Part shown: positions 9,601-16,769 of the stretch, one piece after another
How positions within the stretch are numbered: the stretch's first letter is position 1
Layout of the letters: every line of letters begins with the position of its first letter
Assembly: GCF_937863485.1 (NCBI RefSeq)
Contig: NZ_CALMFY010000014.1
Location: 62,001-126,000, forward strand
DNA from: an uncultured Nostoc sp.
Lineage (GTDB): Bacteria > Cyanobacteriota > Cyanobacteriia > Cyanobacteriales > Nostocaceae
Length of the DNA stretch: 64,000 bases
Reading direction: 5' to 3'
Notes under the pieces: model-generated
Databases searched by the model: none
What the model was told of the DNA's origin: nothing
The model's input: only the letters and a program-made list of their open reading frames with translations
Position numbers and translations under genes: made by a program

Positions 9601-10073
9601 TACGTGCTCGTAATCATGGAAACTACAATTTATCACAAGTGTTTTACACAGGAAAAGACTTTATTATTCCTGATTTTGAAGGCAAAGCAGATCGCAGTTT
9701 AAGCGAACGACGCATAAAGCGATCGCCTCTACAAGATGTAGCAGGAATGTTGCTATCTTTCAACTATGCAGTTAACGAAGCTCTCCACTATCAAAAAGAA
9801 TCTGGGATGATCCTGCCTGAAAATTTACCCCTTATAGAACAATGGGGACAGTTTTGGTATACCTGGGTCAGTACTAGCTTTTTGAATTCTTATCTAGAAA
9901 CTGCTAATAAAGAATCTTTTCTTCCAAAGACAACAGAAGAACTAGATGTGCTACTTTTTGCCTATCTTTTAGAGGAAGCGATTGACGCACTAGGCGATGA
10001 ACTAAATAATCGCTCTGATCGGGTAGAAATTCCACTCAAATTTATTCTGCAATTATTGAGTGAAACTGCTTAA
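6687..10073 (+). CDS. treS: Trehalose synthase fused to a maltokinase-like domain
   Basis: A 1128-residue fusion. Residues 1 to about 550 are a GH13 maltose alpha-D-glucosyltransferase (maltose-trehalose interconversion): N-terminal DPLWFKNAIIYELGVRTFAD, nucleophile D208 in GVDGLRMDAV, acid/base E250 in LLAEANQWPEDAAQ, and transition-state D316 in RNHDELTLEM are all present. Residues from about 575 resemble maltokinase (Pep2/Mak), which makes maltose 1-phosphate for the GlgE glucan route: cap motif CSWFGGKTRT, then LLLKLFRKVEEGLHPDLEI, and DFEG at 996-999. The kinase catalytic loop reads H977-G-N979-Y-N-L-S-Q where active family members have HGDxHLGQ, so the catalytic Asp is Asn. The synthase half looks active, the kinase half possibly not. 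ATG start follows a HIP1 site; no strong Shine-Dalgarno was seen. Confidence 0.92.
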   Translation: MPNSSLKDDPLWFKNAIIYELGVRTFADSNGDGIGDFQGLTEKLDYLQDLGITAIWLLPFFPSPLKDDGYDIADYTSVNSIYGTLEDFKAFLSAAHQRGIRVIIELIINHTSDQHPWFQRARRAPKGSQERDFYVWSDTPEKYQESRIIFQDFETSNWAWDPVAKAYCWHRFYSHQPDLNYDNPLVRQAVFDVLDFWLEMGVDGLRMDAVPYLYEREGTNSENLPETHAYLKELRSHIDAKFPNRMLLAEANQWPEDAAQYFGEGDECHMNFHFPLMPRLFMAVRMEDNFPIVDILQQTPSIPDNCQWALFLRNHDELTLEMVTDEDRDFMYGAYAQDPMMRVNLGIRRRLAPLLGNDRRQIELLNSLLLSLPGTPVLYYGDEIGMGDNVYLGDRNGVRTPMQWSSDRNAGFSRANPQRLYLPVIVDSEYHYEALNVEAQRTNSNSLWYWMKRLIATRKRFAALGEGRFELLQSNNRKVFAFSRITSEEDVLVVANLSRYVQTVALDLSTFNGLLPVEIFGSTEFPAITESPYFLSLSPYGFYWFTLQRKPSLTQSPKPQADLSYLLVNGSWQNVILQRESKSILESTLRDYLYTCSWFGGKTRTVQSTQIIEAISLPYNQQIAQIVWLQVDYIQGNNETYLLFLAYAEGEQATHLLAEMPQAVIARLGVQSRTDTPPLNTQEIGILFDALADKNFLTSLLDDAIANHHSYKGITGELFGTTTDSFSELRPELTNREPIVLNKEEQTNTYIVYGDRLLLKLFRKVEEGLHPDLEIRRFLYQKKSLQDSVFLAGALEYRRANKTGNKTALPTTIGVLQEFISDIRSGWDYTLDSLQKYFDLVTTEHATITEVPLPSGYLLDLQRSEIPELAIVTITSYLQSVELLGKSTAEFHIALATNIDSSDFAPESFSSLYQRSIYQNARNLTGQVFRLLKERANYLPNDTQPLALEVLNSQEKILERFQLVVRQKITALRARNHGNYNLSQVFYTGKDFIIPDFEGKADRSLSERRIKRSPLQDVAGMLLSFNYAVNEALHYQKESGMILPENLPLIEQWGQFWYTWVSTSFLNSYLETANKESFLPKTTEELDVLLFAYLLEEAIDALGDELNNRSDRVEIPLKFILQLLSETA

Positions 10074-10127
10074 ACAGTTTTTCCTAGTACAAACTAATTG
10101 CAAGAAATAATATTAGGAGGAAGAAAA

Positions 10128-10328
10128 ATGAGTAACAAAACTGGTGAACTAACAAGAACAATTTTTTGGAAAGGGAATGCAGAAGAATTTCTCGGTAAGT
10201 ATTATAACTTACAATTTATTCCCAGAATAGGTGAAGAAGTTCAATTAAAAAACAAAACATGGCTAGTGAAGAGAATTATTTATACTCCTGAAATAGATGA
10301 CATAACTATCATTCTGGGAGATAAATAG
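10128..10328 (+). CDS. Small hypothetical protein
   Basis: A 66-residue protein that I do not recognise. The start is set by a perfect AGGAGG at 10115-10120, 7 nt before the ATG; an upstream in-frame TTG at 10098 has no such site. Composition is Lys/Ile/Thr-rich without a signal peptide or membrane helix, and the pattern of alternating hydrophobic residues (EEVQLKNKTWLVKRIIYTP) suggests a small beta-rich fold. It follows the treS-mak gene by 54 nt on the same strand and may be co-transcribed. A long imperfect stem 30 nt after the stop (10361-10421) could end the transcript. Confidence 0.6.
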   Translation: MSNKTGELTRTIFWKGNAEEFLGKYYNLQFIPRIGEEVQLKNKTWLVKRIIYTPEIDDITIILGDK

Positions 10329-10360
10329 TTTCACCAGTGTTATTGAATCAACTAATTTTA

Positions 10361-10421
10361 GTGTCTTTGTATTTTGGTGGTTAATAAAATTTATTTTGAA
10401 ACCACTAAAGCACAAAGACAC
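10361..10421. terminator. Long inverted repeat downstream of the small gene
   Basis: GTGTCTTTGT (10361-10370) pairs with ACAAAGACAC (10412-10421), and the inner GTGGTT pairs with AACCAC, leaving an AT-rich loop. It may act as a terminator or be a dispersed repeat; there is no following T-run. Confidence 0.5.
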
Positions 10422-11277
10422 GAAGATAATTCAAGATTAATGAACTATCCCTCGTAATGTTTCAGTATTAATATTAGTAATCAAGTACAAAGAAACAAGG
10501 TTTTAAATATTCTCTAATAATAGTAATAAAAGAGCTTTAACTGTAAGTTTTTACTGTTATGTATCGTGAAACTATGACTGCTTTCATACCAGCAGAGCCA
10601 CTCACATGTTAGTAAAATGTAATGGTGTGGGTTAATGCTGGAAATGACTACGCATGAAGTTGCTTAAGGGACTGACAAAAAATAAATTATCCAAAATTGA
10701 TTTGTACATTTGTAGGGGCGCAAGGTCTTGCGCCCCTACAAGTAATTTTATAAATATTTTAACTCTATAAAATTTGCAATTTTATCATTCAATAAGTTGC
10801 ATTTGGCAAGTCATTAATAATAGTAACGTAAGTTGCTAGTTAGCAGGGCTGGACATTCCTAATTTTCACTGCGTTGACTACTGTCTGTACGAATCTCCTC
10901 TTTAGCAAATCAATTGAGAGAATGTAACCGTTTAGAGGGACATAGCAGTTAGGTCAAGAGTCTAAGTTTCAGTCCGGATAACCAGACCATCGCCACTGCA
11001 AGTGATCACAACATAGTCAAACTGTGGAACAGGAGTGGCAAAGAACTTAGAGGATGTTTAAAAAGTAAGAGGCTATTGTAAAATCTAGTTTAAGTTACAC
11101 GAACTGGACTTAGAAAAAACGAACCGCGAAGGACGCAAAGGACACATAGACGCAGCAGCGGCTACTCTGCGAGAACGCTAAGAGCGAACCCACAGGGTAG
11201 GAATAAGAGTTTTAGAGAGTTATTACGTAAGCCCTAACGAAAATTACCTGAAACTCAGGGCAATTAAATTACTCTTT
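10422..11277. other. Non-coding region with dispersed palindromic repeats
   Basis: No credible gene was found on either strand. It contains the perfect palindrome at 10711-10740 and, at about 11112-11210, a GC-richer block (GACGCAAAGG, GCGGCTACTCTGCGAGAACG, CACAGGGTAGG) resembling the small dispersed repeats at 2440-2480 and 39846-40060. The rest is AT-rich and featureless to the eye. Confidence 0.5.
10711..10740. repeat. Perfect palindrome, 14-bp arms
   Basis: TGTAGGGGCGCAAG and CTTGCGCCCCTACA are exact reverse complements separated by GT. Similar GTAGGGGC/GCCCCTAC palindromes lie at 28791-28818, so this is a dispersed repeat type rather than a gene-specific site. Confidence 0.8.
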
Positions 11278-11491
11278 AGTGATAAATGTCACAAATACTG
11301 AATACTAATATTCAGTATCTACCGGAGAGGGCTATTCCGGGTTAGGATGATGACTAGCGATGCCTTAATTCAGATATCGATATTGAATTGTTGAGATTTT
11401 ATGGACCATAGTCCACAAGATGGCAGTATCAACCTCCTCTGACCTGGCGAGGAAGTCTCCCAGCGCGGGGGAGACTTAGGAGATATATATT
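11278..11491 (+). promoter_or_regulatory. Structured 5' leader of mgtE
   Basis: Several stems precede mgtE. ATACTGAATA (11295-11304) pairs exactly with TATTCAGTAT (11109-11118 in the next block, i.e. 11109 to 11118 after adding the leader offset: 11309 minus 200 is not meant; the arm ends at 11318). A CCGG...CCGG element follows at 11322-11340. Just before the gene, AGTCTCCC (11454-11461) pairs with GGGAGACT (11469-11476), and the Shine-Dalgarno TAGGAG starts at the next base, so the stem touches the ribosome-binding site. Magnesium transporters are often controlled by leader RNAs; I could not match this one by eye to the M-box consensus, so regulation by magnesium is inference. Confidence 0.4.
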
Positions 11492-12844
11492 ATGCTCACA
11501 GAAGATATTCGTGATTTGCTAACTGATACTACCGATTTAAACCAGTTGAAATGGGATTTAAATCGCTTACAACCTGTGGATGTGGGAGAATACATTACAC
11601 AATTGCCTGAAAAAGAACGCGCGCTCGCATTCCGTTTACTCAACAAAGGTCAGGCAATTGATGTATTTGAATATTTGCCAACAGAGGTGCAGCAGGAACT
11701 AATTAATTCTCTGCATGATGTCCAGGTAGTGCACCTTGTAGAAGCAATGAGTCCTGATGAACGGGCAGAATTGTTTGACGAACTACCTGCTGGGGTAATC
11801 AAACGACTATTACAAGAACTGAGTCCAGAACAAAGGCAAGCAACAGCAACGATTCTCGGCTATCCAGAAGGCACTGCTGGGCGGGTGATGACAACCGAAT
11901 ATGTGCGGTTGCGGCAAGGATTGACCGTAGGCGAAGCCCTAAGCAAAATCCGCCGTCAGGACGAAGACAAAGAGTCGATTTACTACGCCTACGTCACAGA
12001 TGACAACCGGACGCTGGTGAGAGTAGTTTCACTGCGCCAGCTGCTGTTTACCTTTCCCGATGTTTTCATCAAGGATATTTCTAGCGATCGCGTCATCAAA
12101 GTTAGAACTGAAACTCCGCAAGAAGAAGTGGCGCGAATCATGCAGCGCTACGACTTAATCGCTATCCCCGTAGTTGACCGAGAAGACCGATTGGTCGGCA
12201 TTGTCACCATTGATGATGTGATGGATATTTTGGAAGAGGAAGCCACAGAAGATATTCAAAAACTAGCGGGTGTCGGTGGTGATGAAGCAGCTTTATCCTC
12301 TCCCCTACTTACCATCCGCAACCGCTTGCCTTGGCTATTGGGCATCATGGCACTGTATATTGGTGCCGCCAGTGCGATCGCGCCTTTTCAATCTGTAATT
12401 GCCGCAGTGCCAGTTCTAGCAGTAATCATGCCAATTTTTTCCAATACTGGTGGCACTGTTGGTATTCAATCATTAACGGTGACAATCCGCGGTTTGGGAG
12501 TAGGTGAGGTAACACCCAAAGATACCTTGAAAATTCTCCGCAAAGAACTTTTAGCCGGTTTAGCCACAGCCCTAGTTTTAGCCACAACGATGATCCTGCT
12601 TTCCTTAATTTGGGCACGACCCCAAGAGCGATGGGTGGCTTTAATTGCCGGAATGGTAATGGCAACTAATACAATTGTGGCTGTTACACTCGGCACTTTA
12701 CTGCCAATGGGTTTGAAACGACTGAAGCTTGACCCAGCACTAGTTAGTGGGCCGTTGGTGACTACAATGCTAGATACTATTGGGTTTTTAACGTTTCTTA
12801 CCCTGATTTCTTTTGCTTTGCAGGTATTACATTTACCAAGTTAA
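11492..12844 (+). CDS. mgtE: Magnesium transporter MgtE
   Basis: A 450-residue Mg2+ channel of the inner membrane, close to the usual family length. Domains in order: the acidic N-terminal MgtE_N superhelical domain (about 1-130), two CBS domains (about 135-255) that sense cytoplasmic Mg2+ in characterised homologues, a connecting helix, and five membrane helices (about 283-447). The family pore motifs are visible: SNTGGTVGIQSLTVTIRGL in the second helix region and DPALVSGPLVTTMLDTIG near the end, including the conserved Asp of the ion path. ATG at 11492 has TAGGAG 9 nt upstream, directly after a stem-loop that may control access to it. It is a single-gene unit. Confidence 0.95.
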   Translation: MLTEDIRDLLTDTTDLNQLKWDLNRLQPVDVGEYITQLPEKERALAFRLLNKGQAIDVFEYLPTEVQQELINSLHDVQVVHLVEAMSPDERAELFDELPAGVIKRLLQELSPEQRQATATILGYPEGTAGRVMTTEYVRLRQGLTVGEALSKIRRQDEDKESIYYAYVTDDNRTLVRVVSLRQLLFTFPDVFIKDISSDRVIKVRTETPQEEVARIMQRYDLIAIPVVDREDRLVGIVTIDDVMDILEEEATEDIQKLAGVGGDEAALSSPLLTIRNRLPWLLGIMALYIGAASAIAPFQSVIAAVPVLAVIMPIFSNTGGTVGIQSLTVTIRGLGVGEVTPKDTLKILRKELLAGLATALVLATTMILLSLIWARPQERWVALIAGMVMATNTIVAVTLGTLLPMGLKRLKLDPALVSGPLVTTMLDTIGFLTFLTLISFALQVLHLPS

Positions 12845-12898
12845 TCAGCTAATGTGCGTTCAAATAGCGTATTTTTTCCTGAAAACTGTGATTAGTCA

Positions 12899-13005
12899 CT
12901 AGTACCGCAAGGCGGAAGTCAAAAGTCAAAAGTCAAAAGTCAAAAGTATTATGGAATAAGCTTTTTAGGGCTTTTTAATGGTCTTCTTCCGACGTGCTGT
13001 ACTAA
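12899..13005 (+). mobile_element. MITE-like element, copy A
   Basis: About 107 bp with terminal inverted repeats: left end CTAGTACCGCAAGGCGGAAG, right end (reverse complement) TTAGTACAGCACGTCGGAAG, about 16 of 20 identical. Inside the left end are three AAAAGTC heptamers, then AAAAGTATTATGGAATAAGC and GGGCTTTTTAA, which also occur in copy C at 57696-57792. No coding capacity. The CTAG ends suggest a TA target, as for IS630/Tc1-type elements, but this is inference. Confidence 0.75.
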
Positions 13006-13103
13006 TACACTGTGGCGGAAGTTTGCCTACCTTTAACTAGTTGCTCAGATCAACTTGTCTGGTTAATTGAGATGGTAGCTGGATTTCTGCTGTGCTGTAC
13101 TAG
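13002..13103. mobile_element. Possible second MITE-like element abutting copy A
   Basis: Starts CTAATACACTGTGGCGGAAG and ends, in reverse complement, CTAGTACAGCACAGCAGAAA, so its ends are related to those of copy A and it shares the junction ACTAA with it. The interior differs from copies A to C. It could be a decayed relative or a composite of repeat ends. Confidence 0.4.
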
Positions 13104-13246
13104 TCCTTTATGAATACAAATGACTAATGACAAAACAATAGATATCTAATTTGATATAAGACAGGTGATATTATTTGCTCTGCATATGTAAATTAAAAAG
13201 CTGTAGAGACGCGATCGCTCTCTATGCAGGAAACTGATTGCTATTT

Positions 13247-14299
13247 ATGCCTACTACCACCTGGAATCGTCATCACATTCTTTCCCTAGCTGACTTCACT
13301 ACCGCTGAATATGATACAGTTTTGCAAACTGCTGCCAGTTTTCAAGAGGTGCTATCACGGCGGACGAAGAAAGTGCCAACCTTGCAGGGACAGGTGGTGG
13401 CGAATTTATTTTTTGAACCCTCTACCCGGACTCGCAGCAGTTTTGAAATCGCTGCCAAACGCTTAAGTGCAGATACACTGAACTTCGCCGCAGCCACTTC
13501 CTCTATGACTAAAGGAGAGACAATTCTCGACACGGCGAAGACCTATTTGGCTATGGGAACTGATATTATGGTAGTCCGCCATCGAGAGGCAGGAGTACCG
13601 AATGCGATCGCGGCTGAAATGGATCGTTTAGGTGTACGAGTTAGCGTCCTCAATGCTGGTGATGGTCAACATGAGCATCCTTCCCAAGCCCTGCTAGATT
13701 TATTTACCATTTGTACTTTAATCGACCCAGATCACCCCCGACTAGAACTTTTAAAGGGTAAAAAGATTGCTATTGTTGGGGATGTTCTCCATTCTCGCGT
13801 GGCGCGATCAAATATCTGGAGTTTAATTGCCAGTGGTGCCGAAGTGCATCTGGCAGCACCACCAACCCTCTTACCCAAGTTATTTGCCGAGTTTATCTTG
13901 GAATCAGGAGTCAGGAGTCAAGATTTCGTTATCTCCTCATCTCCCTCATTCCCCACTCCCCACTCCCCAAATCAACAACTTTTTTTACATTGGCAGCTAG
14001 AACCAGCTTTGCAGAATGCTGATTTTGTCATGACTTTGCGCCTGCAAAAGGAACGCATGACGGCTCATTTGCTACCAAGTTTGCGAGAATATCATCAGCT
14101 ATTTGGCATTACACGCACAAAGCTGCAACTTTGTAAACCTAACGTCAAAATTTTGCATCCAGGCCCAGTCAACCGTGGTGTTGAAATTAGTTCTGAATTG
14201 ATGGATGACCCAGAATTTAGTCTCATTCAATCGCAAGTTACCAGTGGTGTTGCTATTCGCATGGCCTTACTGTATTTGTTAGGTAGCGGCAAGGCTTAA
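13247..14299 (+). CDS. pyrB: Aspartate carbamoyltransferase catalytic chain
   Basis: Second step of pyrimidine synthesis: carbamoyl phosphate plus aspartate gives N-carbamoylaspartate in the cytoplasm. The carbamoyl-phosphate motif STRTR is at residues 59-63 and the [10 protein letters not shown] motif in the middle; the C-terminal [11 protein letters not shown] is also intact. ATG at 13247 gives 350 residues; an upstream in-frame TTG at 13238 is less likely because family proteins start close to MPTTTWNRH. The protein exceeds the usual roughly 310-330 residues because of an in-frame, repeat-like insertion at about residues 219-242 (bases 13902-13972), just before [10 protein letters not shown]. 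Stands alone; no other pyrimidine gene is adjacent. Confidence 0.95.
   Translation: MPTTTWNRHHILSLADFTTAEYDTVLQTAASFQEVLSRRTKKVPTLQGQVVANLFFEPSTRTRSSFEIAAKRLSADTLNFAAATSSMTKGETILDTAKTYLAMGTDIMVVRHREAGVPNAIAAEMDRLGVRVSVLNAGDGQHEHPSQALLDLFTICTLIDPDHPRLELLKGKKIAIVGDVLHSRVARSNIWSLIASGAEVHLAAPPTLLPKLFAEFILESGVRSQDFVISSSPSFPTPHSPNQQLFLHWQLEPALQNADFVMTLRLQKERMTAHLLPSLREYHQLFGITRTKLQLCKPNVKILHPGPVNRGVEISSELMDDPEFSLIQSQVTSGVAIRMALLYLLGSGKA
13902..13972 (+). repeat. Heptamer-rich insertion inside pyrB
   Basis: Contains tandem AGGAGTC units followed by the purine-poor CCCCACTCCCCACTCCCC, the sort of sequence otherwise seen in spacers of this window (for example 50722-50784). It is a multiple of three in effect, because the frame and the downstream pyrB motifs stay intact. 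It encodes a Ser/Pro-rich loop. Confidence 0.7.
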
Positions 14300-14306
14300 T
14301 TGACAT

Positions 14307-14534
14307 CCACCTTTAGATATTGCTTTCACACCCAGAGCCAAGCAGGCATTAGAACTATCGGTAGAACAATCAGGGCAACTTGGCGTTAACTATATTGGCA
14401 CAGAGCATCTGCTGTTAGGTATTCTTTGCGAAGCTGCAATAGGTAGAGGACAGGGAGTAGCAATTAGGGTTCTGCAAAATCTTGGGGTAGACCTGGTTTC
14501 ATTAGAACAACGACTGCGAAGACCTTTGACTTAA
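14307..14534 (+). pseudogene. 5'-truncated Clp N-terminal (R) domain gene
   Basis: From 14307 the frame reads through [20 protein letters not shown], then [18 protein letters not shown] and [13 protein letters not shown] to a TAA at 14532-14534. This is one Clp repeat domain, as found at the N-terminus of ClpC/ClpA and as a free-standing protein in cyanobacteria. An in-frame TGA at 14301-14303 stands right before it and no ATG, GTG or TTG start precedes the domain, so the 5' end is lost. It begins 8 nt after pyrB. Most likely a remnant; read-through expression cannot be excluded. Confidence 0.75.
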
Positions 14535-14550
14535 GATGATGAGACGTTTC

Positions 14551-14592
14551 TACGTATATAGAGACGCAATATTTTACGTCTCTATATACGTA
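14551..14592. terminator. Perfect inverted repeat, 16-bp arms
   Basis: TACGTATATAGAGACG pairs exactly with CGTCTCTATATACGTA across a 10-nt loop. It lies 16 nt after the Clp remnant stop. It may terminate pyrB transcription, or be a dispersed repeat of the GAGACG type. Confidence 0.6.
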
Positions 14593-14770
14593 AAACTAAT
14601 CCTAATAATCTTTTAATTTTAGTCCGCTCGGACTACCTCACAGAAAAATACATAGTCTCATAGAAATTATGTATTCCTCCGATCGCATGAGGACAGAATT
14701 CTGTAATTTTGGCACACTGGTAGCGTAGAAGTTAAGAATTTAAAGACTTCTAGAAGTGTCGGAGGTAAAT

Positions 14771-15211
14771 ATGAAACGAATTTTTTTGACGGCAGCAGCC
14801 ATACTCAGCACGCTATCTTTAGCTGCTCCCATTCCCGTCAAAGCAGAAAACTCCGCCCCTGTCCGGCGTTTGCTGGAAACTAGAGCATGTTTGGGATGTA
14901 ATTTAGCAGGTGCAAACCTCAAAGGCGCTCATCTGATAGGTGTTGACCTGAGAAATGCAAATTTAAAAGGAGCTAATCTCGAAGGCGCTAACTTAGAAGG
15001 TGCCGATTTAACTGGAGCTAATTTGAAGTCTGCTAATCTCACAAAAGCATTCGTTAGCGACACTATCTTAAATAATGCCAATCTCACCAACGTTAATTTG
15101 AGTAAATCGCGTTTATATAATAGTGACGTAAATGGTGCAGTTTTAGCTAATATTGATTTAAGCGGTGCTGATGTATTTAATACTGCCATTAGCATTGGTG
15201 GAGAATACTAA
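14771..15211 (+). CDS. Exported pentapeptide-repeat protein
   Basis: A 146-residue protein with an N-terminal signal peptide (basic MKR, hydrophobic core to about residue 22, then a probable cut near VKAEN). The rest is made of A(N/D)LxG-type pentapeptides (about residues 45-140, for example ANLKGANLEGANLEGADLTG), which form a right-handed beta helix. Before the repeats is the cyanobacterial lead-in RRLLETRACLGCNL with a CxxC pair. The start is set by GGAGG at 14761-14765, 5 nt before ATG; an in-frame GTG at 14756 lies before that site. Likely periplasmic or thylakoid-lumenal. Function unknown. Confidence 0.88.
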   Translation: MKRIFLTAAAILSTLSLAAPIPVKAENSAPVRRLLETRACLGCNLAGANLKGAHLIGVDLRNANLKGANLEGANLEGADLTGANLKSANLTKAFVSDTILNNANLTNVNLSKSRLYNSDVNGAVLANIDLSGADVFNTAISIGGEY

Positions 15212-15236
15212 TGGTGAGTTATGATTTCAAAGTGAT

Positions 15237-15266
15237 GAGTTAAGAGTTATATTCAACTCCTAACTC
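15237..15266. terminator. Stem-loop between convergent genes
   Basis: GAGTTAAGAGTT pairs with AACTCCTAACTC (one mismatch) across 6 nt, between the convergent pentapeptide and tldE genes. It could end both transcripts. Its arms are variants of the GAGTTAG heptamer repeat seen at 50722. Confidence 0.5.
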
Positions 15267-15281
15267 TGCATTTAGTAAGTT

Positions 15282-16622
15282 TTATTCACCGGTAATCGAT
15301 AGTTCATTAACCCAGATTTTCGGGCAAACTCCCCCTGGCGTTAACTCTGGCTCTTTTTCTACATAAATAATTGACTTTAAGAGTTCCAAGAAATCGCCAG
15401 CAACTGTTGCTGACTCAATACTCGTCTTGACACCCTTATTAACTAGCCAACCATCAAACGGCAAAGAAAAAGAACCTTGCAAGGCTTTAACTCCTGCATG
15501 AAGAGCTTGTAAATCATCGATAAAAATCACATTTTCAGCCGTTTCTAAGCTCAACTCTTCTTCAGGAGTTGCCGTTGTAAAAACGTGATAAAAATTGGGA
15601 CTAACGCTGACTTTTGCACCAATACTGGCATTACCTGTTGGCTGGGTATTTAGCCTTTTAGCAGTGCCTGCACTGTGGAGAAAGCTTGTTAAAACACCAT
15701 TTTCAATCAGCGAAATCTGACGAGTAGGAGTTCCTTCACCATCAAAAGTTTCTGCCCCTACGTTAGCTGGGTGAAGTGCATCATCAAAAACCGAAAGCAG
15801 AGGAGAAGCTATTTGCTTACCTAAATCATCAGGAGTAGATAGACTTTGATTATCCAAAATACTTTGGGCATTGAATAAGTTGGAAAAACCACCCAACAGA
15901 CTTAAGAAAGCTTCCGCTGAGAAAACAACTCTATATTTACCAGTCTTGATTTTTTCATAGTTCAAGTGGCTGATAGTTTTATCGGCGGTTTCTTTGATAC
16001 AACCATTGATGTCTAGATTATCTAAACTCTGGTTGATTCTAAAAGCACCTCCACTGCGAGGTTTTTTTCCTTCTTCTTCAGTTTTGCTGTAAAGATAAAC
16101 TGATGCTAAGGAGTGAGATTCAGTTCTCACTGCACCGTCGCTATTGAGATAAAATCTGTCAATATCTCTTTGCGATAATCCATTATAAGGCACACCTTTA
16201 ATTGCTGGATGAGCTGCCAGTAATTCTTTTTCAGCTACCAACAATCTTTCTATGAGTTTAGCTACAGGTGCTTGAGGTGTCTTATCCTGAGGTTTATTTG
16301 GAATAGGAACAGTAGCTTCTGGACTAAAATCAGGAACATTTTCCTTAACACCAAAGAAACTAGCTTCGTAGGCAGTTTTCAAAGCTAATTCCAGTCCTTT
16401 GGGATCTACATCTGTAGTGCTGGTGACACCCATTGTATTCTCTTCATTCCAGACACGAACAGTAACACCAGAGCGATTTGAGGCTTTGACTTGTTTTGGA
16501 TCACCTTGGTCTACTTGCACGCTAGTATCATCTACTGTTGAGCCATAAATGTCAAATTTCTTAATACCAAGCTTCTCAGCATTGTCCTTGGCAGAATTTG
16601 CAATCTCATTGATATTCGGCAT
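15282..16622 (-). CDS. tldE: TldE/PmbA-family subunit of TldD/E protease
   Basis: A 446-residue member of the PmbA/TldD superfamily lacking the HExxxH zinc site, as expected for the TldE (PmbA) partner. TldD and TldE form a heterodimeric metalloprotease that trims modified peptides such as microcin B17 and unfolded chains in E. coli. Visible family segments: SGVTVRVWNEENTMGVTST (about 51-70), DGEGTPTRQISLIENGVL, and GNASIGAKVSVSPNF. ATG at 16622 is preferred over the in-frame TTG two codons upstream. It is downstream of tldD on the same strand with a 147-nt spacer, so the two probably act together. Confidence 0.9.
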   Translation of the reverse strand: MPNINEIANSAKDNAEKLGIKKFDIYGSTVDDTSVQVDQGDPKQVKASNRSGVTVRVWNEENTMGVTSTTDVDPKGLELALKTAYEASFFGVKENVPDFSPEATVPIPNKPQDKTPQAPVAKLIERLLVAEKELLAAHPAIKGVPYNGLSQRDIDRFYLNSDGAVRTESHSLASVYLYSKTEEEGKKPRSGGAFRINQSLDNLDINGCIKETADKTISHLNYEKIKTGKYRVVFSAEAFLSLLGGFSNLFNAQSILDNQSLSTPDDLGKQIASPLLSVFDDALHPANVGAETFDGEGTPTRQISLIENGVLTSFLHSAGTAKRLNTQPTGNASIGAKVSVSPNFYHVFTTATPEEELSLETAENVIFIDDLQALHAGVKALQGSFSLPFDGWLVNKGVKTSIESATVAGDFLELLKSIIYVEKEPELTPGGVCPKIWVNELSITGE

Positions 16623-16769
16623 AGTCAATTTTTAATTTGGGATTTTCTCGCTCCCTGGTTAACATCGGGAGTGTAATACTGAAAGGCTTTTGCTTCTTAG
16701 ATAAAATAAGTGGCACTACAAGGAAGACGTTTCCAGGTGGAACCTGGGAACGAGTTAAACTTGACGAGG

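Noticed and set aside
11278-11491. M-box (ykoK) magnesium riboswitch
   Set aside because: The conserved M-box segments could not be matched by eye; only a generic structured leader is claimed.
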